Shown piece by piece: positions 6,768 to 14,698 of a DNA stretch of 15,984 nt (positions are counted from its first letter, which is position 1; every line of letters starts with the position of its first letter). The stretch is from JBHEPS01 sp046261635. Lineage in GTDB: Bacteria; Acidobacteriota; Thermoanaerobaculia; Gp7-AA8. A program made the position numbers and the translations under genes. The DNA lies in NCBI GenBank assembly GCA_046261635.1, contig JBHEOL010000221.1:1-15984 (forward strand). The letters are read 5' to 3'. The notes beneath the pieces were generated by a model. The model was not told the origin of the DNA. It did not search any database and was given only the letters and a program-made list of their open reading frames with translations.

Positions 6768-9434
6768 TCACCCCGTGTTGCGCATCCCTGCGGCGATGCC
6801 GTTGACGGTGACGACGAACGCGTGCCAGAGGGCGGGATCCGTTTCGCTCCTGTATCGCCGCAGCACCTCGGCCTGGACGAGATTGATCGGGTCGACGTAG
6901 GGGTTTCTAACGTCGATGGACCGGCGCAGGACCGGGTTGTTCTCGAGGGGTGCGGCATGCCCCCCGGTCGCGAGAACGGTTTCGATGGTCTTCGTGAGCC
7001 GATCCTGCAGCGTCTGTCCGAGAGCGCGCAGCTCCGGCGGAACGAGCAGCTCGTCATAGCGCGCCGCGATCTCCGGCTCCACTTTCGCCAGCGCCATCTC
7101 GATGAGATCGATGGTCGAGCGAAAGAATGGCCACTCCGAGTGCATCGCGCGGAGCGGGTCGAGTCCCTCCTGCTCGATCGCTTTCTCGAGCGCGTCGCCG
7201 ATGCCGAGCCATGTCGGCAGGAGAAGGCGCGTCTGCATCCAGGCGAACTGCCACGGAATGGCGCGCAGCGATTCGACCCCGCCGCCTTTCTTCCGCCGTG
7301 CGGGGCGGCTGCCGATGTTGAGCTCTCCGAGCTCGACCTCCGGAGTGGCGGCGCGAAAGTAAGGGATGAACTCGGGAGTCTCGTACACGACCGAGCGGTA
7401 GGATTCGCGGGATGACGAGGCGAGGCGCTCCATCAACGCACGCCATTCGGGCCGCGCGGGGGCCGGGGGGGCGAGCGTCGCGTCGAGGGTCGCCGTCGCG
7501 TAAAGCTCGAGGTTCCGCTCGGCAATCCCCTCGAGCCCGAACTGGGCCTGGATCATCTCTCCCTGCACGGTGAGCCGAAGTCTTCCATCCACCGATCCGG
7601 GCGGCTGCGAAGCGATCGCGAGATACGTCGGTCCCCCGCCACGCCCGACCGTCCCGCCCCGTCCGTGGAAAAGCGTGAGCTCGACCGAAGCCTCCCGCGC
7701 CGCGGAGACCAAATCCTCCTGCGCCTTGTAGAGCTCCCATGCGGCCGCGAGCCGGCCTCCATCCTTGGAGGAGTCGGAGTACCCGATCATCACTTCCTGC
7801 CGTCCACCGGACCAGTCGCGCCACGCGTCGATCTCCCAGAGGCGTTTCATCGTCACGCCCGCGCCGCGGAGATCGTCGATCGTCTCGAACAAAGGGGAGA
7901 TCCGCAGGGGCGAGGCGATCCGCGCCTCCTTCTGCAGCAGCGCGACGGCCAGCACGTCCGAAGGACTCGAAGCCATCGTCACGACGTACGCACCGACCGA
8001 CTCCGGAGGAAGCGTCGCGAGCATCCGGAAGGTCTCGAGCACGTCCTTCTCCTCGGCCCTCAGGTCGAGATCGGGAGGGATGAGCGGTCGGCGTGATCCG
8101 AGCTCCTTTAGAAGGAACTCTGTCCTGCGCCGCTCGTCCCATTCGGCGTAATGCCCGATGTCGAGCCCGGAGGTGATGGCTTCCAGGAGAAGATCGTGCC
8201 GTTCGGAATCCTGGCGGATGTCGAGCCGCACGAGCGGCAGCCCGAATGCGTGAACGCAGCGGATGAGATCGAGCAGATGCCCCCCCGCGAGGATCGCGTC
8301 GCCACATTCGTGAAGCGAGCGGTGCACGAGCATCAGGTCGGCCTCGAGCTCGCGCGTCTCGCGGTAAGGCTCGGCCTCGAGCTGTGGAGAGTGTCCGTCG
8401 ATGACGGCCTCGACCTCGGCTCTGGTCGCCTGGAGGCGTCCGAGCACCTCGCGAAGAAGGACGCGGTAGGGCTCCCGCTCCCCGCGCGTTCGGTCGCGAA
8501 GCTCGTCCGAACCGCTCCTGAGCGAGAGATTGGCGCGCAGGACGGCGATCTCCCTCTCGTACAGTTCTGCCCCCTGCCAGCGCGAGAGCAAACAGGCATC
8601 GCGGGTGACCTCGGGAGTCACGTTCGGATTGCCGTCGCGATCGCCTCCGATCCAGGAGCCGAAGCGGATCGGAGCCGCGTCGAGGGCGAGCCCCGTTCCC
8701 GTGTGGCGGACCAGGGCGTCGTCGAGCCCGCGGAGGAAGCGGGGAACGGCCGCCCAGAGCGTCTGCTCGAAGACGTAGAGCCCTCCCCGCACCTCATCGA
8801 GCGGGGTCGGGCGCTCGTGCCTCACCTCATCGGTCTCCCAGATTGCGACGACGGTGCGCTGAAGCTCCTCGCGGGCCGCATCGTTTTCGCGGGGGGAAAG
8901 GTCCGTGCGATCGAGCTCTCCGAGCAGCTCGGCCACCCGCGCGTGCTTGTGGAGCAGCGTCCGTCTCGCGACTTCCGTCGGATGCGCCGTCAGCACCAGC
9001 TCGACCCGCATGCGGGCTACGGCTGCATGGAGGTCTCCGGGCGCGACTCCACCTTCGATCAGCCGCCCGAACACCTCTTCGCACGATCCCGTCTGCGGGG
9101 TCTCCTCGTTCCGGTGATACTCGCGGCGGCGGCGGACGCGGTGATGCTGCTCGGCGACGTTGGCGAGAGTCAGAAAGTGGGAGAAAGCGCGAGCGACCGG
9201 GAGGGCGTCCTCCGCCGGCATCTGTTCGAGAAGACGCGTCAGCTCCGCGAAGTGCTCCGTTCGCCCGGCGCGCCAGCTCTTCGAGAGAGCGCGGACCGCT
9301 TCGACGCGCTCGTAGAGCTCGACTCCCTCCTGGCTGCGGAGCGCCGCCCCGAGGAGCTCGCCGAGGAGGCGGACGTCGTCCCGGAGCGGACGGTCCTTCT
9401 CACTCGAATCTCCCCGCGTCTCGTCGTCCGGCAT
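6768..9434 (-). CDS. ppc: Phosphoenolpyruvate carboxylase
   Basis: This enzyme carboxylates phosphoenolpyruvate with bicarbonate to oxaloacetate, refilling the TCA cycle from the cytoplasm. The 888-residue length matches bacterial PEPC. Diagnostic segments are in order: VLTAHPTEVARRT with catalytic H151, GSWIGGDRDGNPNVTPEVT (about 259-277), IGYSDSSKDGGR (550-561), the mobile loop FHGRGGTVGRGGG (589-601), LTVQGEMIQAQFG (621-633), RAIPWQFAWMQTR (724-736) and the invariant C-terminal MRNTG. ATG at 9434 is chosen although the frame is open to 9644: the upstream 70 residues are low-complexity, unlike any PEPC, and would overlap the divergent gene. No Shine-Dalgarno precedes 9434, and a TATATT lies only 6 bases upstream (see the promoter entry). 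It is convergent with the phosphatase gene. Whether it is under aspartate or acetyl-CoA control cannot be told from sequence alone. Confidence 0.97.
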   Translation of the reverse strand: MPDDETRGDSSEKDRPLRDDVRLLGELLGAALRSQEGVELYERVEAVRALSKSWRAGRTEHFAELTRLLEQMPAEDALPVARAFSHFLTLANVAEQHHRVRRRREYHRNEETPQTGSCEEVFGRLIEGGVAPGDLHAAVARMRVELVLTAHPTEVARRTLLHKHARVAELLGELDRTDLSPRENDAAREELQRTVVAIWETDEVRHERPTPLDEVRGGLYVFEQTLWAAVPRFLRGLDDALVRHTGTGLALDAAPIRFGSWIGGDRDGNPNVTPEVTRDACLLSRWQGAELYEREIAVLRANLSLRSGSDELRDRTRGEREPYRVLLREVLGRLQATRAEVEAVIDGHSPQLEAEPYRETRELEADLMLVHRSLHECGDAILAGGHLLDLIRCVHAFGLPLVRLDIRQDSERHDLLLEAITSGLDIGHYAEWDERRRTEFLLKELGSRRPLIPPDLDLRAEEKDVLETFRMLATLPPESVGAYVVTMASSPSDVLAVALLQKEARIASPLRISPLFETIDDLRGAGVTMKRLWEIDAWRDWSGGRQEVMIGYSDSSKDGGRLAAAWELYKAQEDLVSAAREASVELTLFHGRGGTVGRGGGPTYLAIASQPPGSVDGRLRLTVQGEMIQAQFGLEGIAERNLELYATATLDATLAPPAPARPEWRALMERLASSSRESYRSVVYETPEFIPYFRAATPEVELGELNIGSRPARRKKGGGVESLRAIPWQFAWMQTRLLLPTWLGIGDALEKAIEQEGLDPLRAMHSEWPFFRSTIDLIEMALAKVEPEIAARYDELLVPPELRALGQTLQDRLTKTIETVLATGGHAAPLENNPVLRRSIDVRNPYVDPINLVQAEVLRRYRSETDPALWHAFVVTVNGIAAGMRNTG

Positions 9435-9440
9435 GGGCCC

Positions 9441-9469
9441 AATATATGACAGTGATCGACCCCGTTGAA
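9441..9469 (-). promoter_or_regulatory. Possible leaderless promoter of ppc
   Basis: On the minus strand, TATATT (9446-9441) is a good -10 box ending 6 bases (GGGCCC) before the ATG at 9434. With a 17-bp spacer the -35 would be TTCAAC (9469-9464), a weak match that sits inside the hairpin at 9460-9476. Transcription would begin at or next to the start codon, which fits the absence of a ribosome-binding site. Confidence 0.33.
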
Positions 9470-9476
9470 AACGGGG
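9460..9476. promoter_or_regulatory. Perfect inverted repeat in the ppc / hydrolase divergent promoter region
   Basis: CCCCGTTGAAAACGGGG is a perfect 7-bp inverted repeat around GAA. It lies in the 70-bp gap between the divergent ppc (start 9434) and hydrolase (start 9505) genes and covers the expected -35 position of ppc. No T-run follows on either strand, so an operator is more likely than a terminator. Confidence 0.4.
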
Positions 9477-9504
9477 GCCCTGTTGCGCCACACTCGGCGA
9501 GCCG

Positions 9505-10497
9505 ATGTCCGACTCTCCGTACGAGGCAGCCCGATGGCTCCCTGGGGCGCACCTGCAGACCGCATGGGGAACGCTCGCGCGCCCCCGCCGCGCCGTTGCG
9601 ACGCATCGCGAAGTTCTCCACACACCGGATGACGACGAGCTCATCGTCGATCACTGCGACCTGCCGGAGGCCGCCCGACGGGTGATCTTCATGCACGGAC
9701 TCGAGGGGAGCTCCAACTCGGTCTACGTTCAGGGAATGATGAGGCTGCTCAGGGACCGCGGGCTCTCCTCGTCAGCCATGAACTTCCGATCCTGCGCGCG
9801 GGATCCCCAAAATCTCTCCCGCTCGATCCCGAATCATGCGGCGCGTTTCTATCATTCGGGGGAGACGACGGATTTCGATTTCCTCGTCGGTACCCTCCGC
9901 GCGCGTGCCCCGCACGAGCGGCTTCGCGCCATCGGAGTCTCCCTCGGGGGAAACGTCCTGCTCAAGTGGCTCGGTGAGCACGCCGGGCAGACGGCGATCG
10001 AGAGAGCTTCCACGATCTCGACTCCGTACGACCTCGCCGCCGGCGCCCGCCACCTCGAGCGTGGGATGGGAAGGGTTTACGTCTCCAGGTTTCTCCGGAC
10101 GCTGAAGATCAAGGCGGCCGCGGCCGGGGAGCGTTTTCCCGCCGCTCGCGAACGGATGGATCTCGACCTCGCGATGCGCGCGCGGACATTCCGGGAGTTC
10201 GATGAAGGAGCGACCGGCCCGCTGCACGGTTTCACCGGGGCGGATGATTACTACGCGCGCAGCAGCTCTCTCGGCTTCGTCGGCGCGATCGAAACGCCGA
10301 CGCTCTGCATCAGCGCGAGCGACGATCCATTCCTTCCCGCGAGCGTACTTCGCGAGGTGGGAGAAGCGCGCTCGGAGCAGGTGGAGCTGGTGGTGACCGA
10401 GCGAGGCGGTCACGTCGGCTTCGTCGTCGGCTGGCCGTTCCGCTGGGAGCACTGGGCCGAGCGGCGGGCGGTGGAATGGGTCACCGCCGACGACTAG
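9505..10497 (+). CDS. YheT-family alpha/beta-fold hydrolase
   Basis: The 330-residue protein carries the YheT (hydrolase 4-like) signatures in order. These are WLPGAHLQTAWG (about 11-22), the oxyanion segment MHGLEGSSNSVYV, the NFRSCARDPQ loop, the nucleophile elbow GVSLGGN with S146, the acid in SASDDPFLP (D273/D274) and the catalytic histidine H303 in GGHVGF. This is a full set for an esterase or lipase-like serine hydrolase. There is no signal peptide, so it acts in the cytoplasm. The physiological substrate of most YheT proteins is unknown. The length is close to E. coli YheT (about 340). ATG at 9505 is the natural start because the conserved N-terminus follows directly; the ribosome site is weak. 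It is divergent from ppc and convergent with the Ku operon, 58 bp away. Confidence 0.93.
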   Translation: MSDSPYEAARWLPGAHLQTAWGTLARPRRAVATHREVLHTPDDDELIVDHCDLPEAARRVIFMHGLEGSSNSVYVQGMMRLLRDRGLSSSAMNFRSCARDPQNLSRSIPNHAARFYHSGETTDFDFLVGTLRARAPHERLRAIGVSLGGNVLLKWLGEHAGQTAIERASTISTPYDLAAGARHLERGMGRVYVSRFLRTLKIKAAAAGERFPAARERMDLDLAMRARTFREFDEGATGPLHGFTGADDYYARSSSLGFVGAIETPTLCISASDDPFLPASVLREVGEARSEQVELVVTERGGHVGFVVGWPFRWEHWAERRAVEWVTADD

Positions 10498-10555
10498 CCC
10501 ACTAGCGCAGACGTCATCCAGCGCGCGGTTCAATCTCTCGGGACGACGAAAACGC

Positions 10556-11527
10556 TCACCCCTCGAGGACTCGGATGAGCTCTGTTTTCGTCATGCTGCT
10601 GCGGCCGGGGATGTCCTTTTTTTTCGCTCTGTCGTACAGCTCGTCTTTCGAGAGGCTCGAGAGGCCGGCCTCGGTTTTTCGCGGGGACTGCTTCGCGGGG
10701 CGTCGCTCGCCGGCGGATCCGAGGCTCCTGCTCAGCACCTCGAGCAGATCGATCACCTCGGCGCCCTCTCCGCTTCCCGCTTCCTCTTCGCGATGGACGA
10801 CCGCTTTCTTCTGTTTCTTTTTCCTTCGGGCGATTTGTTCGAGCCGTTCGATCGAGTCGTCGAGGAACTCGGAAAAATCGACTTTCTTCGACTTCGCCTT
10901 GATAGCCTTCTCGAGCTTCCCGACCTCCGAGGCGCCGGCTTTCTTTTTCTTCGGCAGCCCGACGTCCTCGGGGGAGCGGACCTCGTCGGCGAAGCGGAGC
11001 GTCTCGGCCCTCAGGATGCCGTTCTCCGCGAGAATGGCGATGACGTACTCCTTCGTCCGCATGATGAAGGTGGCCAGCCCCGCCTTGCCGGTCTTTTCCA
11101 TGACGGCAGCGAGAAGCCTGTACGCTTTGTTCGAGCCTCCAGCGGGCGTGAGGAAGTAGCCGCGGTCGAAGTAACGCGGATCGAGCTCCCCGGCGTCGAC
11201 GAAGAGGCGGAGGTCGATGTCGCGCGACTTCCGCGGCTCGACCGCCTCGAGCTCCTCGTCCGTCACGACGACGAATTTCCCTTTCTCGATCTCGTAGCCG
11301 CGGACGATGTCGTCCCAGTCCAGCTCGCGCCCCGTCTCGCTCGAGACGTATTTACGCTCGAGGGGGATGCCGTCGGCCGTCACCATTCGCAATCCGGCGC
11401 GTCGGGGACGGCTCGCCGGGTAGAGCGCGACGGGGATGCTCACCAGCCCGAACGTGATCGTTCCGGACCAGAAGGGACGGGGCCCCGGAGAGCCTCCCTG
11501 TTCGAGATCGTCTTCAGCCTCGGCCAC
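10556..11527 (-). CDS. ku: Ku protein, non-homologous end-joining, with C-terminal SAP-like domain
   Basis: Ku binds DNA double-strand ends as a ring and recruits a ligase. The 323 residues start with the family hallmark FWSGTITFGLVSIPVALY (about 19-36). Further Ku-core signatures follow: YVSSETGREL (60-69), VRGYEIEKGKFVVVTDEEL (75-93), a central FLTPAGGSNKAY segment (125-136), YVIAILAENGILRAETLRF (161-179) and VIDLLEVLSRSL (258-269). After a lysine-rich linker, residues about 289-323 (SSLSKDELYDRAKKKDIPG, then MTKTELIRVL) look like a SAP or Rho-N-type helical DNA-binding motif. The GTG start has AGGAG 5 nt upstream. It overlaps the end of the preceding ku gene by 14 bases, so the pair is tightly coupled. 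It is the last gene of the operon. An 8-A run in the SAP part is discussed under findings. Confidence 0.95.
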   Translation of the reverse strand: MAEAEDDLEQGGSPGPRPFWSGTITFGLVSIPVALYPASRPRRAGLRMVTADGIPLERKYVSSETGRELDWDDIVRGYEIEKGKFVVVTDEELEAVEPRKSRDIDLRLFVDAGELDPRYFDRGYFLTPAGGSNKAYRLLAAVMEKTGKAGLATFIMRTKEYVIAILAENGILRAETLRFADEVRSPEDVGLPKKKKAGASEVGKLEKAIKAKSKKVDFSEFLDDSIERLEQIARRKKKQKKAVVHREEEAGSGEGAEVIDLLEVLSRSLGSAGERRPAKQSPRKTEAGLSSLSKDELYDRAKKKDIPGRSSMTKTELIRVLEG

Positions 11528-12308
11528 CGGCGCTCCTCTTCTTCAGTCCCGCGAGACTCGCGGCGAGCGTCTCCTCGAGTGATTCGTCTTCTTCGACCCG
11601 AGGCTTGAACTTCTTGAGCTTGACCTTCCCGCCGGCCGCCTTCGTCTCGACGAGCTCCTTCACGCGGTCGCGGTAGGTGTCGCGGAACTCGGAAAGATCG
11701 AGCTCGCCCGAAAAGGCCTCGATGAGCTGCTGGGCCATGTCGAGCTCCCGCTTGTCGAGCTTGCGCCCCTGCGGCGGATTCAGGTCCTCGGCCGCGACGG
11801 CCTCGTCGGCGTTTCGGAGGGCGATCAGCATGAGATATCCGTCATCGGCGCGCAGGGCGCCGACGTACGGTTTCTTGCGCATCACCCAGCGGGCGACGCC
11901 TTCCTTCCCGGTCTTCTCGAGGGCTTCGGCAAGGGCGAAGTACGCCTCGCTGTTCCGGTCGGGCCCGAGGTAGTAGGCGCGTTCGTACCAGCGGTGGTCG
12001 ATCTCCGCGGGATCGACGAATCGCGTGATCTCGATGTCGCGCGCCCCCTCCGGCTCGACCGACTCGAGATCTTCGTCGTCGAGCACGACGAGCGTGCCGC
12101 GATCCAGCGGGAACGCCTTGTGGATCTCCTCCTTCTCGACCGGGTCTCCGGTCTCCGAGCTCACCATCTGCTGCCGCACGGGCGAGTTGTCCTTGCGGTC
12201 GAGCAGGCGGAAGTGGACCGAGAGGTCCTGGACGGCAGAGTAGAGCTTCACCGGGAGCTCGTGACTCCCAAAGCTGATCACGCCCTTCCAGATCGCCCGG
12301 GCCGCCAT
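11514..12308 (-). CDS. ku: Ku protein, second paralogue (no SAP domain)
   Basis: The 264-residue product starts MAARAIWKGVISFGSHELPVK, the Ku hallmark, and continues with QQMVSSETGDPVEKEEI, RGTLVVLDDEDLESVEPE, RDIEITRFVDPAEID, YYLGPDRNSEAYFAL and KKPYVGALRADDGYLMLIAL. It ends with the charged region of the Ku core, without a SAP tail. The frame is open further upstream to 12494, but those 62 residues are arginine-rich and read over the neighbouring zinc-protein gene. ATG at 12308 is preceded by GGGGGGAG with about 7 nt spacing, so it is the likely start. Its A is shared with the stop of the upstream gene (TGATG), and its own end overlaps the next ku by 14 bases. The two Ku sequences differ clearly, so they are old paralogues that may pair as a heterodimer; that pairing is inference. 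Confidence 0.95.
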   Translation of the reverse strand: MAARAIWKGVISFGSHELPVKLYSAVQDLSVHFRLLDRKDNSPVRQQMVSSETGDPVEKEEIHKAFPLDRGTLVVLDDEDLESVEPEGARDIEITRFVDPAEIDHRWYERAYYLGPDRNSEAYFALAEALEKTGKEGVARWVMRKKPYVGALRADDGYLMLIALRNADEAVAAEDLNPPQGRKLDKRELDMAQQLIEAFSGELDLSEFRDTYRDRVKELVETKAAGGKVKLKKFKPRVEEDESLEETLAASLAGLKKRSAGGRG

Positions 12309-12517
12309 CAGCGTCTCCCCCCTTTCTTTCTTTTCGTCCCCTCGCCGCAGCATTCGCTGCAGAAGGGATCGTCGAGATCGAGGAAGGCGCAGAGGGCGCA
12401 GAGCTCGGCGTCGCAGTCGGCGCAGCGGTGTCCGGCGCCTGAGGCGTAGGGCTGAGCGCAGGCGCTGCACAGCTCCTCGTTTGCGCTGATCCACCAGGGC
12501 GGTTGCGGCCGGCTCAT
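12308..12517 (-). CDS. Small zinc-finger protein with four CxxC pairs, first gene of the Ku operon
   Basis: The 69-residue ORF has four CxxC pairs (C17/C20, C32/C35, C40/C43, C53/C56) plus C57, with spacing C-x2-C-x11-C-x2-C-x4-C-x2-C-x9-C-x2-C. That is enough for two zinc sites, in an order reminiscent of double zinc ribbons or B-box-like cross-brace fingers. The basic tail GTKRKKGGRR could touch nucleic acid. Its TGA shares a base with the ATG of the following ku (TGATG), indicating coupled translation. The ATG at 12517 lacks an obvious ribosome site, the weakest point of the call. The function is unknown; its position suggests a role with Ku in end-joining or as a DNA- or protein-binding adaptor. 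The regular cysteine spacing makes a chance ORF unlikely. Confidence 0.68.
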   Translation of the reverse strand: MSRPQPPWWISANEELCSACAQPYASGAGHRCADCDAELCALCAFLDLDDPFCSECCGEGTKRKKGGRR

Positions 12518-12556
12518 GGCGGGCGAAAGTGCACCGCGCGTGCCCGGAGGCGGCGG

Positions 12557-12592
12557 ATAGGACGCATAGGACGAATAGGACGAATAGGACGA
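12557..12592. repeat. Tandem repeat: 9-bp unit, four copies
   Basis: Four head-to-tail copies of ATAGGACGM: the first ends in C, the next three are identical (ATAGGACGA). The array lies between the Ku operon start (12517, minus) and the tRNA-Arg gene (12651, plus), so it could overlap the promoter region of either. The 9-bp unit keeps a reading frame open on the plus strand, but no gene is proposed. Confidence 0.88.
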
Positions 12593-12650
12593 AGATTGCT
12601 CTTCCCCCGACCCGTGGCAGGCTGTGCTACGCTTTTGCCCTGTCCGAAGC

Positions 12651-12726
12651 GCGCCCCTAGCTCAATGGATAGAGCACTAGACTTCGGATCTAGCGGTTGG
12701 GGGTTCGAGTCCCTCGGGGCGCGCCA
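12651..12726 (+). tRNA. tRNA-Arg, anticodon UCG
   Basis: The cloverleaf is complete. Acceptor GCGCCCC pairs with GGGGCGC, the D arm is GCTC...GAGC, and the anticodon stem CTAGA/TCTAG encloses loop CTTCGGA with anticodon TCG (12684-12686). The T arm GGGGG/CCCTC encloses TTCGAGT, and the discriminator is G. The 3' CCA is encoded. It reads the arginine codon CGA. It lies 113 bp upstream of ettA on the same strand and has no other tRNA beside it. Confidence 0.97.
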
Positions 12727-12747
12727 ATCAACCTTCCTTGCCCGTCG

Positions 12748-12779
12748 TTCCTCCGGCGGAGGAAAGGATCCTCCGCCAC
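12748..12779 (+). promoter_or_regulatory. Two mutually exclusive hairpins between tRNA-Arg and ettA
   Basis: TTCCTCC (12748-12754) pairs perfectly with GGAGGAA (12758-12764) around GGC. Alternatively GGCGGAGG (12755-12762) pairs perfectly with CCTCCGCC (12770-12777) around a 7-nt loop. The two share bases and cannot form together, as in attenuators. Neither is followed by a T-run. The second arm plus the next two bases (CCTCCGCCAC) recurs in the repeat after ettA, so this may be a related REP-like unit instead. Confidence 0.4.
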
Positions 12780-12839
12780 GCCACGGGGAATTTCACCCCC
12801 GCCCCGCGCGATACCCTGCCCCGGAGGATTTCTCACCGC

Positions 12840-14525
<1,686 letters not shown>

Positions 14526-14615
14526 AGTGGCGGAGGATTCATCCGCCTCCGCGTGGGTGGCTCGGGGGTGCAGGGCTCGGGCGTTACATGGACGGAGGCT
14601 GAAGCCTCCGCCACT
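14526..14615. repeat. REPIN-like element: two inverted REP-type units
   Basis: AGTGGCGGAGG (14526-14536) and CCTCCGCCACT (14605-14615) form a perfect 11-bp inverted repeat at the ends of a 90-bp segment that begins right after the ettA stop. Each end has its own small hairpin: GGA-TTCA-TCC in the left unit, and CGGAGGCT/AGCCTCCG (14593-14610) in the right unit. Read outside-in, the units are GTGGCGGAGG-A-TTCA-T-CC and GTGGCGGAGG-C-TTCA-G-CC. The one internal difference is a paired A:T to C:G change that keeps the stem. No transposase or target-site duplication is seen. It might also help end ettA transcription, though no T-run follows. Confidence 0.55.
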
Positions 14616-14698
14616 ATTCCATTCGTATATCCTCCTTCTGAGAGGAAAAAGAGAGCAGAGAGCAGTCTGCCAGCCCTCGCTCTACCCCGGACCTGCCA

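Noticed and set aside
8151..9449. 432-codon plus-strand frame opposite ppc
   Set aside because: It is complementary to conserved PEPC motifs and has no known domain or ribosome site.
9435..9644. 70-residue N-terminal extension of PEP carboxylase
   Set aside because: It is unlike any PEPC N-terminus, covers the divergent hydrolase start, and the ATG at 9434 gives the normal family length.
12309..12494. 62-residue arginine-rich extension of the first Ku protein
   Set aside because: It reads the zinc-protein gene out of frame; the Ku hallmark starts at 12308 after a good ribosome site.
12557..12592. CRISPR array
   Set aside because: The units are 9 bp and directly adjacent with no spacers.
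12612..12630. Sigma-54-type promoter before tRNA-Arg
   Set aside because: GG and GC elements are present, but they are two bases too close for a -24/-12 promoter.
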